Shown: positions 41,693 to 50,581 of the stretch, in pieces
Numbering within the stretch: position 1 is the stretch's first letter
Layout of the letters: each line of letters begins with the position of its first letter
Source: Sorangium cellulosum
Lineage (GTDB): Bacteria; Myxococcota_A; Polyangia; Polyangiales; Polyangiaceae
Assembly: GCF_004135735.1 (NCBI RefSeq)
Contig: NZ_CP012670.1
Location: 4,237,501-4,301,500 of the forward strand
Direction: 5' to 3'
DNA: 64,000 bases
Made by a program: the position numbers and the translations under genes
The notes under the pieces: model-generated
The model's input: the letters and a program-made list of their open reading frames with translations, nothing else
Database searches by the model: none
Told to the model about the DNA's origin: nothing

Positions 41693-41839
41693 CCCGACGC
41701 AACACGCGGCGAGCGCGGGAACGCGGAAGGCCACCGCGTGCACCGGCTGCGCTCTTCCTCGCCTTGCGCGTTGGCGCGGCCTCTGCAGAGAACACCCGAG
41801 GTGGTGTCGGTGAGCGTCGAGCTCCCGGGGAGATCAGCC

Positions 41840-43378
41840 ATGAAAACGCGGAGGAGCGCAGGCCTTGTCAGCTCGGTTTTCCTGGTCCTCGGCTGCGCGG
41901 AGCTGGATCAGCCGCCGCGCGAGAGCGCCGCCGCCGTGGAGAGCACCTTGAACGGCGCACGCTTCCAGTTCATCGAAGGCGGGTCCGTGCCCTACGTGCT
42001 CGGCTTCACGCCCGAGACCGGCCAGATCCTGGGCGGCTCCCACCAGATCCTCATCCCGAGCCACGGCGGCCGCGAGGCCATCGACGGCGCGAACCTGCCC
42101 CAGCACCTGCACCCGGAGCTCCAGGGCGCGCGGCTGAAGCTCGATCTCGCGATCCGGCAAGGCGAGGCGAAGACCCCCGCGTTCGCCTCGAACTGGTGGC
42201 CGCAGCGACAGAACGGCATCGCCGATCGCTGGAACTCGGCGAACAAGAACTACGCCGATCGGACCTCTGACCCGGACAACCTGTCCCCCGTCGAGAAATA
42301 CGATCTCCTCTTCCATCCAGGACAGCTGAAGGCGCTCCCGAGCATCGCCAGCTGGAGCTCGGCCGACCTCCGGAGGCCCCCGCACCTGCGCAATCCGCCG
42401 TACGTGCAGCCCGCGGTCGTCGTCGCCGGGCCGGCCACGGCCTGGGAGCTACAGCACCACGGGCTCTACCAGGGGGTCTACCCGGAGTACTGGTGGGGGC
42501 ACTGCAACGGGTGGTCGGCCTATGTCGTGGCCGAGGGCGCCGGGCCGCGCCGCGACATCCGGGTGAAGCGCGCCGGCGAGACCGTGGCCGAGTGCACCGC
42601 GGGGGAGGCCGGCTGCGTGCTCTTCCGCATGGCGGACATCGAGGCGCTCATGAGCGAGGTCTACTTCAGCGACTCCGTGACCTTCTCGGGGCGGCGCTGC
42701 GAGACCCGGGCGGATCGGACGCCGCGCGACGTCTACGGCAGGCCCATCGACCCCGCCTGCCGCGACATCAACCCCGCCACGATGCACATCACCATGACCG
42801 GGCTGCTCGGGGTCGGCGCGGCGCCGCTCAACAACGCCGAGGGCGAGCGGCAGCGGCTCATGTTCGTCGTCGACCACAGCTGGGACGCCGAGGTGTGGAG
42901 CTTCCCCGTCAAGCAGTTCTCGATCGACGTCATCGAGGAGGTGAGCCCCCAGGAGGCCGCGCGCCTGCTGTGCAACGGCGCCTACCAGGGCGCCAACTGT
43001 TACTATTACATGCTCAACCCGTACGCGCGGCGCTTCGTGCGCGTCGCCGGGCGCTTCTGGATGATCTCCGACTCGGTCACCGGCGACACGCTCCTCCTCC
43101 CGCCCGCGCAGCGCGACGTCCCGCTCTCGGTGTCGGAGCTGCACTATGTGCTCGAGCTCGACGAGGACCTCACGATCCTGGGAGGCGAGTGGATCAAGAA
43201 CCCCTCGATCGCGAACGGGATCAACGGCAAGGAGCTCCACCCGGATTATCTCTGGATGCCGGTCCGGGCCCAGGGCGCGGGCGAGGACAGCGACGATCTC
43301 GGCGGCGCCGAGGACAACCCCCACGTCTCCTACGCCAAGGTCAAGGCGCTCCTCAAGCTCGCGCAGCGCGGCGGCTGA
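41840..43378 (+). CDS. Lipoprotein related to transglutaminase elicitors (GP42/Pep-13 family)
   Basis: The start at 41840 (MKTRRSAG) gives a lipoprotein signal with lipobox VLGC (Cys19); longer in-frame starts would bury it. The protein has 512 residues. Two motifs point to the TGase_elicitor family (PF16683 type) typified by the Phytophthora GP42 transglutaminase: YWWGHCNGWSAY with a candidate catalytic Cys222, and VVDHSWDAEVWSFPVKQFSI with candidate His346. The stretch VWSFPVKQFSI (352-362) lines up with the Pep-13 elicitor VWNQPVRGFKV: V, W, P, V, basic, F and a final aliphatic are shared. Predicted activity is Gln-Lys cross-linking of extracellular proteins or peptide hydrolysis on a papain-like fold. 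Its stop lies 2 bp from that of the convergent PA14 gene. Confidence 0.8.
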   Translation: MKTRRSAGLVSSVFLVLGCAELDQPPRESAAAVESTLNGARFQFIEGGSVPYVLGFTPETGQILGGSHQILIPSHGGREAIDGANLPQHLHPELQGARLKLDLAIRQGEAKTPAFASNWWPQRQNGIADRWNSANKNYADRTSDPDNLSPVEKYDLLFHPGQLKALPSIASWSSADLRRPPHLRNPPYVQPAVVVAGPATAWELQHHGLYQGVYPEYWWGHCNGWSAYVVAEGAGPRRDIRVKRAGETVAECTAGEAGCVLFRMADIEALMSEVYFSDSVTFSGRRCETRADRTPRDVYGRPIDPACRDINPATMHITMTGLLGVGAAPLNNAEGERQRLMFVVDHSWDAEVWSFPVKQFSIDVIEEVSPQEAARLLCNGAYQGANCYYYMLNPYARRFVRVAGRFWMISDSVTGDTLLLPPAQRDVPLSVSELHYVLELDEDLTILGGEWIKNPSIANGINGKELHPDYLWMPVRAQGAGEDSDDLGGAEDNPHVSYAKVKALLKLAQRGG

Positions 43379-43380
43379 GA

Positions 43381-44070
43381 TCAGAGCACCCGGGAGACGT
43401 CGAGGATCTGCCGCGCGCCATCCGGGGGCGTCACGAAGAGCTGCAGCGCGATCTCGAAGCGCGGCCCCTGGAAATAGCCGACCCGGATCCGGTGCTTCCC
43501 GGGCTGGAGCACGATGGCCCCCCGCGCGCTCGTCGGCGGATGCCGTCCGTCGTTCTCGACCACCAGGTGATCATCGATGAAGAGCCTGGAGCCGTCGTCG
43601 GAGAGCACCTCGAACCGATGCGCACCGCTGCGCGAGGTCACGAGATCTCCCTCGTACATGATCTGGAACCACTCGTTGCGTCCCCCGGGGACGCCCGGGA
43701 ATCCGCTCTGCCAGGAGCGCGGCGAGATGTCGAGCCGCGAGGCGTAGAGGACCGCGACCGGGCTCAGAGACACGGTGTTCCGGAGGTGCGACGTGCCGTC
43801 GGGCACGAAGTACACGAGGCCGCGCAGCGCGTTCACGCCGGAGGACAGGGGCCCGCCGAAATCCGTCGCCTGCTCGATCACCACCACCCCCGGCGGGGCC
43901 GCGGGCACGGTGTCGATCGTGACCACCGCCCCGCTCACGAGGGCTGGCCCGGATCGCCGCGTCACGCCGCAGCGACCGACCAGCACCACGGTGACCACGG
44001 CGACGCACGCCGCCGCGGCGACCTTGACCGCGACGGATGTCCTCCTCCACCAGACGACGAATCCTGTCAT
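43381..44070 (-). CDS. Membrane-anchored PA14-domain protein
   Basis: The ATG at 44070 (MTGFVVWWRRTS) is followed by one membrane segment (VKVAAAACVAVVTVVLVG), leaving about 190 residues outside. The external part contains the PA14 beta-barrel signatures RFEVLSDDGSRLFIDDHLVVEN and VLQPGKHRIRVGYFQGP. PA14 domains bind carbohydrates, often with calcium, and are found in adhesins, glycosidases and toxins. The protein has no catalytic domain, so a binding or adhesive role is likely. It converges on the transglutaminase-like gene with 2 bp between stops. A TTGACA-like element (44139-44144, minus) may be part of its promoter. Confidence 0.85.
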   Translation of the reverse strand: MTGFVVWWRRTSVAVKVAAAACVAVVTVVLVGRCGVTRRSGPALVSGAVVTIDTVPAAPPGVVVIEQATDFGGPLSSGVNALRGLVYFVPDGTSHLRNTVSLSPVAVLYASRLDISPRSWQSGFPGVPGGRNEWFQIMYEGDLVTSRSGAHRFEVLSDDGSRLFIDDHLVVENDGRHPPTSARGAIVLQPGKHRIRVGYFQGPRFEIALQLFVTPPDGARQILDVSRVL

Positions 44071-44330
44071 GGGGGCGCTCCCTGTCCCGGCGGCCGGATC
44101 CACCGCGCGGCGCCTATGCACGCGAAGGACACCTGATTTGTCAAGGAGAAGCGACGTGTCCGCGCGCCTTCAGCGACGAGGCGCGCTCCGGTCCGCGCTC
44201 GCGCCACCGCGGTCCCGAGGCGGACGGGGGACGAATGTCGGGGAAGTCCCTCATGTCGCCGTCACGCGTGCTCGGGGCCCACGCCTGCTGGCTGTTGTGC
44301 CCGACGTGTACTAAGCGTCGGAGCGCTTTG

Positions 44331-47300
44331 ATGCGACGTGACAGCGAGAACCGGGAGGCGGCTGCGGGAGACGCGTCGCGCCAGAGGGCGCGCGGGGCCG
44401 ATGGCGTCGTCGTCGCGCTCGGCGCTTCGGCCGGCGGCCTCGAGGCGCTCAGGAGCTTCTTGTCGGCGATGCCGCCCGACAGCGGCCTCGCGTTCGTGCT
44501 GGCGCACCACGATCCGCAGCACGCGAGCGCGATGCCGGAGCTGCTCGCGCCGCACACGGCGATGCGCGTGCAGGAGGCCGTGAACGGGCTGCCGATCGAG
44601 CCCAACCACGTCTACGTCTTCCCGTCGAACGCCGCGCCGACGATCCAGGACGGCGTGTTCCGGCCGGGCAGGCTGGGCGAGCCGCGGGGGCACCGCGCGG
44701 CGATCGACGCGCCGGTCGACACGCCCATCGACGTCCTGTTCCGGGCGCTCGCCGAGGACCGGAAGCAGCGCGCCGTCGCGGTCGTGCTCTCCGGCTCGGG
44801 GCACGAGGGCGTGACCGGTCTCAGGGCCGTCCGGGAGCACGGCGGGCTCGCGATCGCGCAGCACCCCGCGACGGCCCACCCCCCGGAGATGCCGCGGCAC
44901 GCGATCGCGGCGGGGCTCGTCCACTACGTGCTCGCCCTCCGCGACATCCCCGCCGCGCTGCTCGAGCACGCGCGGCGCGTCGCCCTGGACGGGGATCGCG
45001 CGCGCCTCGCCGAGGAGGAGATCGCCGCGCGCCTGCCGGAGATCTGCGGCCTGCTCCTCGAGCGCACCGCGCGCGATTTCCGCGAGTACAAGCGGACCAC
45101 GCTGCTCCGGCGCGTGCAGCAGCGGGCGCAGGTGCTGCGGGCCACGTCGATCGCCGACTACGTGGCGCTGCTCCGGCGGGACGCGGACGAGCCCGCGCAG
45201 CTCGTGCGCGATCTCCTCATCGGCGTGACGGAGTTCTTCCGCGACGCGGACACCTTCGAGGCGCTGCGGCAGGAGGTCGTGCCGGCGCTGTTCACGGATC
45301 GCGGGGCGGACGGCCAGGTCCGCATCTGGGTGCCCGGCTGCGCCACGGGGGAGGAGGTCTACACGATCGCCATGCTCCTCCAGGAGCACGTCGAGCTCCT
45401 GCCCGGCGCCCCGCGCGTGCAGCTCTTCGGCACGGACGTGGACGACCGGGCCATCGAGGTCGCCCGGCAGGGGCGCTACCCCAGGGACGCGACGCAGCAC
45501 ATCGCGCCGCACCGCTTCGCGCGCTTCTTCGTCGCCGAGGAGGGGGGGACCTGCTCCGTGGCCAAGGCGATCCGCGATCTGTGCATCTTCTCGCGGCACG
45601 ACCTCATCACGGATCCGCCGTTCTCCCGGCTCGATCTCATCTCGTGCCGCAACGTGCTCATCTACCTCGAGGGCGAGCTCCAGAAGCGGCTGCTCGAGCT
45701 GTTCCACTACGCGCTCGTCGAGGGCGGCTACCTCCTCCTCGGTCCGTCGGAGAGCGTGTCGCAGAGGAGCGAGCTGTTCCGCGCGATCGACGCCAAGCGG
45801 CGGATCTTCCAGAAGAAGCGCGCCGTCGGGCACGCGCCGCCGCGGCTCTTGCTCGGCGAGGGAACCCGGGCCGAGCGGCGCGCGGGCGAGCCCCTGCGCC
45901 GCGGCGCCTGGTCGCCCGAGCAGAGCATCGAGCGCACCATCGAGCGGCGCCTCCTGGAGCGCTACGGGCCGCCGTGCGTCGTCGTGAACGAGCAGGGCGA
46001 CATCGTGTACCTGTCCGGCGCGACGGGGAAGTACCTCGCGCCCTCGACGGGGGCGCTCGACGTCAACGTCTCGAACATGGTGCTGCGGGCGCTGCGCCCC
46101 GAGGTGCGGTCGGCCGTGCACCGCGCCGTCAGGATGCGCGAGCAGGTGGTCCACGAGAACATCGCGGTCGAGACCATCGCCGGGACGCAGCGCCTCAACC
46201 TCGTCGTGCGGCCCCTCGGGGATCTCGAGGACGACCTCGGGCTCTTCGTCGTCCTGTTCGACGAGCTACAGCCGCCCGCGCGGGGCGAGGCGCCGCCCCC
46301 CGGGCCGAAGCGGGAGAGCGCGTCGCTCGTCGATCAGCTCGAGCACGAGCTCCAGGCGACGCGGGAGAACCTCCAGACCACGATCGAGGAGCTCGAGACC
46401 TCCAACGAGGAGCTCAAGAGCTCGAACGAGGAGCTCCTCAGCATGAACGAGGAGCTCCAGAGCCTGAACCAGGAGTTCGAGGCGCTGAACGGCGAGCTCC
46501 AGGCGAAGCTCCACGAGCTCGACGCGGCGAACAGCGACCTCCAGAACCTCCTCCTGAGCACGCAGATCCCGACGGTGTTCCTCGACGAGGAGCTCCGGAT
46601 CCGGAGGTTCACGCCGGCCGCGGCGGAGGTGTTCCGGCTCATCGACAGCGACGTCGGCAGGCCCATCACCGACATCGCGGCCCGCTTCGACGCCTCGTCG
46701 CTGGCCCCGGACGCGCGCGGCGTGCTGCGGACGCTCGCCCCGAGGCAGCGGGACGTGATCCTGGAGGACGGGCGCAGCTACATGATGCGGATCCTGCCCT
46801 ACCGCACGCTGACGAACGTCATCTCGGGCGTGGTCGTGACGCTCGTGAACGTGACGAGCGTGAAGGACGCCGAGGTGCAGCGCGGCCGGCTCGCCGCGAT
46901 CGTCGAGTCGGCCGAGCAGGCGATCATCGGCGCGACGACCGACGGGGCGATCACGAGCTGGAACGCGGCCGCGGAGCGGATGTTCGGCTACAGTGAGGCG
47001 GAGGTGGTGGGCCGCTCCATCCACCTCATCGTCCCGCCCGAGCGCGCGGGCGAGGTGCGCGCCGTCCTCGATCGCGTGATCGGCGGCGAGCGCCTCGACG
47101 CCCTGGAGACCCTGGGGCTCTCGCGCGACGGCCGCCGGGTCGACGTCTCGATCAACGTGGCGCCCATCCGCGACGCCGGCGGCCAGATCATCGGGGCGTC
47201 GACGATCGTGGACGACATCACGCGGCGCAAGCGCGCCGAGGAGGCGCTGCGCGCGAGCGAGGAGGATTTCCGCTCGCTGTTCGAGAGCGCCGTGGTCGGC

Positions 47301-48770
47301 AAGATGCAGTGCGAGCCCGCGTCGGGCCGCTTCGTGCGGGTGAACCGGAGGTTCGCGCGCATGCTCGGCTACGAGCCGTCGGAGCTCCTCGGCAAGACGT
47401 TCCTCGAGGTCGTGGCGCCGGAGGACGCGAGCACCATCGCCGGGCTGTACGCGAAGCTGCTCCGGGGGGAGGTGAGCGACTTCGCCCAGGAGAACCGCTA
47501 CCTGATGAAGGACGGGCGGCGCCTCTGGGCGAGCACCACGGTGACGGCGATGCGCGACGGGGCGGGGCGCGCCGTCCGCACGATGGCGGTGGTGCAGGAC
47601 ATCACGCAGCGCAAAGAGGTGGAGGCGGACCTCATCAAGGCGCGCGAGGCCGCGGAGCACGCGAGCCGCACGAAGGACCATTTCCTGGCCGTCCTCTCGC
47701 ACGAGCTACGGACGCCGCTCACCCCGGTGGTCACCGCCGCGGCGCGGCTGCTCCGCCGCGACGATCTCGTCGACGACGTGCGCCGCAGCGTCGCCATGAT
47801 CCAGCGCAACGCCGAGCTCGAGGCGCGCCTCATCGACGATCTCCTGGACCTGACGCGCGTGGTCCGGGGCAAGCTCGAGCTGTTCACGCAGACGGTCAGG
47901 GCGCGCGCGGTGCTCGAGCACGCGCTGGAGATCTGCGCGGACGAGATCGACGCCAAGAGCATCCGGCTGACGCTCGACGTCGCCCCGGGCGAGCACTGGA
48001 TCGCGGTCGACGTCGCCAGGCTCGAGCAGGTGGTCTGGAACCTCCTGAAGAACGCCGTGAAGTTCAGCCACCCCGGGTCGCGGATCGGGCTCGCTTGCCG
48101 CGACGAGGGCGGGCAGGTGGTCATCGAGGTGCGGGATGAGGGCGTCGGCATCGAGCCGGAGATCCTGCCCCGCATCTTCGACGCGTTCGAGCAGGGGAAC
48201 GCGGCGACGACCCGGAACTTCGGCGGGCTCGGCCTGGGGCTCGCGATCTCGCGGGCGATCGTGCAGCTCCACGGGGGCACGATCACGGCCGCGAGCCCGG
48301 GGCGCGGGGCGGGGGCGACGTTCCGCGTCGCGCTGCCCGCCGCGGAGGGCCCTGCCGCGACGGCGCCGGCGCAGGCGAGCGCCGCCGGGGTGGCCGCGCC
48401 GAGGCGGGCGCTGCGCATCGCGCTCGTCGAGGATCACGAGGACACGGCCGAGATGATGAGCGAGCTGCTCACGCTGAACGGCCACACCGTGCGCATCGCC
48501 CGGAGCGTCCGCGCCGCGCTCGACCTGGTCGGGGCGGAGCCGTTCGATCTGCTCGTGAGCGATCTCGGGCTGCCCGACGGCAGCGGCACGGACCTGCTCG
48601 CGTCGCTCCGGTCCGCCGGCCACGAGATCAAGGCGATCGCGCTGAGCGGCTACGGGATGGAAGAGGACCACCGCAAGACCGCGGACGCCGGCTTCCTGGA
48701 GCACCTCGTCAAGCCCGTGAGCTTCCGCGACCTGGAAGCGGCCATCCAGCGCGTGATGGGGCCGCGGTAG
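44331..48770 (+). CDS. CheB-CheR-PAS-histidine kinase-receiver hybrid
   Basis: This is a 1479-residue fusion. Residues 25-215 are a CheB methylesterase domain (GASAGG at 31; AHHDPQHAS). Residues 220-490 are a CheR methyltransferase domain (CATGEEVYTIA at 337; LISCRNVLIYL; LLLGPSESV). A Leu/Glu-rich coiled coil follows (TIEELETSNEELKSSNEEL). Three PAS-type domains come next, one with WNAAAERMFGYSEAEVVG. The HisKA motif is SHELRTPL with His1124; HATPase motifs are NLLKNAVKFSH and GGLGLGLAI. A C-terminal receiver has phosphoacceptor Asp1411. In the CheB domain the usual GSDG motif reads GSGHEG, placing Glu where the catalytic Asp is expected. Such hybrids sense intracellular signals; no chemoreceptor or other che gene is adjacent. 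The start ATG at 44331 lies just before the CheB domain. Confidence 0.93.
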   Translation: MRRDSENREAAAGDASRQRARGADGVVVALGASAGGLEALRSFLSAMPPDSGLAFVLAHHDPQHASAMPELLAPHTAMRVQEAVNGLPIEPNHVYVFPSNAAPTIQDGVFRPGRLGEPRGHRAAIDAPVDTPIDVLFRALAEDRKQRAVAVVLSGSGHEGVTGLRAVREHGGLAIAQHPATAHPPEMPRHAIAAGLVHYVLALRDIPAALLEHARRVALDGDRARLAEEEIAARLPEICGLLLERTARDFREYKRTTLLRRVQQRAQVLRATSIADYVALLRRDADEPAQLVRDLLIGVTEFFRDADTFEALRQEVVPALFTDRGADGQVRIWVPGCATGEEVYTIAMLLQEHVELLPGAPRVQLFGTDVDDRAIEVARQGRYPRDATQHIAPHRFARFFVAEEGGTCSVAKAIRDLCIFSRHDLITDPPFSRLDLISCRNVLIYLEGELQKRLLELFHYALVEGGYLLLGPSESVSQRSELFRAIDAKRRIFQKKRAVGHAPPRLLLGEGTRAERRAGEPLRRGAWSPEQSIERTIERRLLERYGPPCVVVNEQGDIVYLSGATGKYLAPSTGALDVNVSNMVLRALRPEVRSAVHRAVRMREQVVHENIAVETIAGTQRLNLVVRPLGDLEDDLGLFVVLFDELQPPARGEAPPPGPKRESASLVDQLEHELQATRENLQTTIEELETSNEELKSSNEELLSMNEELQSLNQEFEALNGELQAKLHELDAANSDLQNLLLSTQIPTVFLDEELRIRRFTPAAAEVFRLIDSDVGRPITDIAARFDASSLAPDARGVLRTLAPRQRDVILEDGRSYMMRILPYRTLTNVISGVVVTLVNVTSVKDAEVQRGRLAAIVESAEQAIIGATTDGAITSWNAAAERMFGYSEAEVVGRSIHLIVPPERAGEVRAVLDRVIGGERLDALETLGLSRDGRRVDVSINVAPIRDAGGQIIGASTIVDDITRRKRAEEALRASEEDFRSLFESAVVGKMQCEPASGRFVRVNRRFARMLGYEPSELLGKTFLEVVAPEDASTIAGLYAKLLRGEVSDFAQENRYLMKDGRRLWASTTVTAMRDGAGRAVRTMAVVQDITQRKEVEADLIKAREAAEHASRTKDHFLAVLSHELRTPLTPVVTAAARLLRRDDLVDDVRRSVAMIQRNAELEARLIDDLLDLTRVVRGKLELFTQTVRARAVLEHALEICADEIDAKSIRLTLDVAPGEHWIAVDVARLEQVVWNLLKNAVKFSHPGSRIGLACRDEGGQVVIEVRDEGVGIEPEILPRIFDAFEQGNAATTRNFGGLGLGLAISRAIVQLHGGTITAASPGRGAGATFRVALPAAEGPAATAPAQASAAGVAAPRRALRIALVEDHEDTAEMMSELLTLNGHTVRIARSVRAALDLVGAEPFDLLVSDLGLPDGSGTDLLASLRSAGHEIKAIALSGYGMEEDHRKTADAGFLEHLVKPVSFRDLEAAIQRVMGPR

Positions 48771-48865
48771 CGGGCGGGCGGTGACGGAGCGCGAGCGCGG
48801 GCGGTGATGATGAGGACGGGGAGGGCGCGAGGTCGCGCATCACCCGATGCGATGCGGGAGAACGT

Positions 48866-48942
<77 letters not shown>

Positions 48943-49127
48943 AGACCCGCTCTCGATCGAGAGCCGGAAGAGCGTGCGCGGCGTCGAGCACCCCACCCGC
49001 GCGCGGGCAGACTGATCGAGCCGACCCCCCTCAGAGCGCTACGCCGCCGCTGCGCTGCACCCGAGGGCACAGGCGCGACGAAGGAGGCTCAAGGGAACAG
49101 GCGACTCCAAGAGATACGGAAGAAAGC

Positions 49128-49204
<77 letters not shown>

Positions 49205-49254
49205 AGACTCAAACTCGCATCCACACTGCTTGCCCAGGTCCCTAACCCAGGGGG

Positions 49255-49326
49255 TGGGCGGGACAGGGGTCGAACCTGCGACCACCGGCTTGTAAGGCCG
49301 ACGCTCTGCCGCTGAGCTACCCGCCC
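49255..49326 (-). tRNA. tRNA-Val (TAC)
   Basis: On the minus strand, acceptor stem GGGCGGG (5' end at 49326) pairs with CCCGCCC. The D-arm is GCTCAGCGGCAGAGC, the anticodon loop CTTACAA gives TAC (Val), and the T-loop is TTCGACC. The discriminator is A. The following bases are CCC, not CCA, so CCA must be added enzymatically. It is probably first in a transcript with the two tRNA-Asp genes. Confidence 0.93.
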
Positions 49327-49343
49327 CGTCGGAGAGGTGCGCG

Positions 49344-49371
49344 ACTCTACTCGCCGAGCCGCGTCCGTCAA
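49344..49371 (-). promoter_or_regulatory. Sigma-70-type promoter for the tRNA cluster
   Basis: On the minus strand, TTGACG (49366-49371) and TAGAGT (49344-49349) are separated by 16 bp. The -10 ends 17 bp before the mature 5' end of tRNA-Val, a spacing expected for a short pre-tRNA leader. A single Val-Asp-Asp transcript is inferred. Confidence 0.6.
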
Positions 49372-49475
49372 CAACTATTTTTGCGAGGGCTCCGTCCCCG
49401 GCCCCCCGGCCCCCCGGCCGATCGCGCCCGAAGCGCCCTCGAACGAGCCGGCAGGCAGGGCCGTTGGCCCACCGG

Positions 49476-49504
49476 TTGAGCCAGGCCGTTCGTACACTTC
49501 TAAC
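49476..49504 (+). promoter_or_regulatory. Candidate promoter for the ATP-grasp/GCS2 operon
   Basis: TTGAGC (49476-49481) and TCTAAC (49499-49504) are separated by 17 bp, in a locally AT-rich patch about 95 bp before the ATP-grasp start. It is a moderate match to sigma-70 consensus. Confidence 0.45.
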
Positions 49505-49597
49505 GTAAAATTCCTGAGACTCCGCGGTAGGCTCCGCGCCCGCGGCGGTGGCCGCTGGCACGCGTCGGTGCGCGTGGGTGGAGGAGACAGGGAACGT

Positions 49598-50581
49598 ATG
49601 GCGGAGAAAATCGGCATCCTCGTTGGATGGGAGCAGTCCTTCCCGCAGGCCTTCCTCGAGAGGTGCAACAAGATCCCGGGCGTCCGGGCGGAGATCGCGA
49701 AGATCGGCGGCACGCCCGAGCGCTTCGTGAGCCCGTACCGGGTGCTCATCGACCGGATCAGCCAGGAGGTGAAGCACTACCGCTACCACCTGAAGGCCGC
49801 CGCGCTCGGCGGAGCGTACGTGATCAACGACCCGTTCTGGTGGAGCGCGGACGACAAGTTCTTCGGCTACTCGCTGGCGTCGCAGATCGGCGTCGCGACG
49901 CCGCGCACCGTCATGCTGCCCCAGCACGACTACATCCCGGCGATCGTCAAGGAGCGCAGCCTCCGCAACCTGGAGTACCCGCTCAACTGGGAGGCGATCA
50001 TCGATCACGTGCGCTTCCCCGCGATCCTCAAGCCCGCGGACGGCGGCGGCTGGAAGGACGTGTCGGTGGTGCGGGACCGGCAGGAGCTGCTCGCCGCCTA
50101 CAACGCCTCGGGGCAGAACGTCATGACCCTGCAGGAGTACATCGACTTCGACGACTACGTCCGCTGCATCTGCGTCGGGCAGGAGCGCATCCTCCCGATC
50201 CAGTACGACCCGAAGGCGATCGGCCCCACGGGGCTCCGCGGCTGCTACGTGCAGCACGACGACGAGCGGTGGCTCCCGAAGGCGCTGCACGATCGCGTGA
50301 TCGAGGACGCGATCAAGCTCAACAGGGCGCTCGGCTACGACATGAACTCGGTCGAGTTCGCGATCAGGGACGGGATCCCCTACGCGATCGATTTCACGAA
50401 CCCGGCGCCCGACATGCACATCGAGCACCTGCGGGAGCGGTACTTCAACATCGCCGTCGACTGGATGGTGGAGCTCGCCGTCCAGGGCGCGCGCGGCGAC
50501 CGGCGGACGCGCGACAGGTATCCCTGGTCGAAGCTCGCCCGCCCCGGCGTGGAGAGGGCGCGGCCCGGGGCCTCGACATGA
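49598..50581 (+). CDS. ATP-grasp ligase
   Basis: The ATG at 49598 follows GAGGAGACAGG and gives 327 residues. It is an ATP-grasp enzyme: after an N-terminal domain (IGILVGWEQSFPQAFLER), the nucleotide-binding Lys lies in FPAILKPADGGGWKDV, the hinge in MTLQEYIDFDDYVRC, and the metal-binding Glu/Asn in NSVEFAIRDGIPYAIDFTNPAPD. Such enzymes form amide or peptide bonds through an acyl phosphate. The stop overlaps the start of the GCS2 gene (ATGA, 50578-50581), so the two are translationally coupled. This pairing is characteristic of predicted amidoligase systems that make small peptides or modify metabolites; substrates are unknown. The gene lies just downstream of a tRNA cluster on the other strand, probably by chance. 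Confidence 0.88.
   Translation: MAEKIGILVGWEQSFPQAFLERCNKIPGVRAEIAKIGGTPERFVSPYRVLIDRISQEVKHYRYHLKAAALGGAYVINDPFWWSADDKFFGYSLASQIGVATPRTVMLPQHDYIPAIVKERSLRNLEYPLNWEAIIDHVRFPAILKPADGGGWKDVSVVRDRQELLAAYNASGQNVMTLQEYIDFDDYVRCICVGQERILPIQYDPKAIGPTGLRGCYVQHDDERWLPKALHDRVIEDAIKLNRALGYDMNSVEFAIRDGIPYAIDFTNPAPDMHIEHLRERYFNIAVDWMVELAVQGARGDRRTRDRYPWSKLARPGVERARPGAST

Noticed and set aside
42935..42965. Third copy of the palindromic core (similarity to GAGGTGAGCCCCC within the transglutaminase-like gene)
   Set aside because: Only a 13-bp match without the complementary arm; it is ordinary coding sequence.
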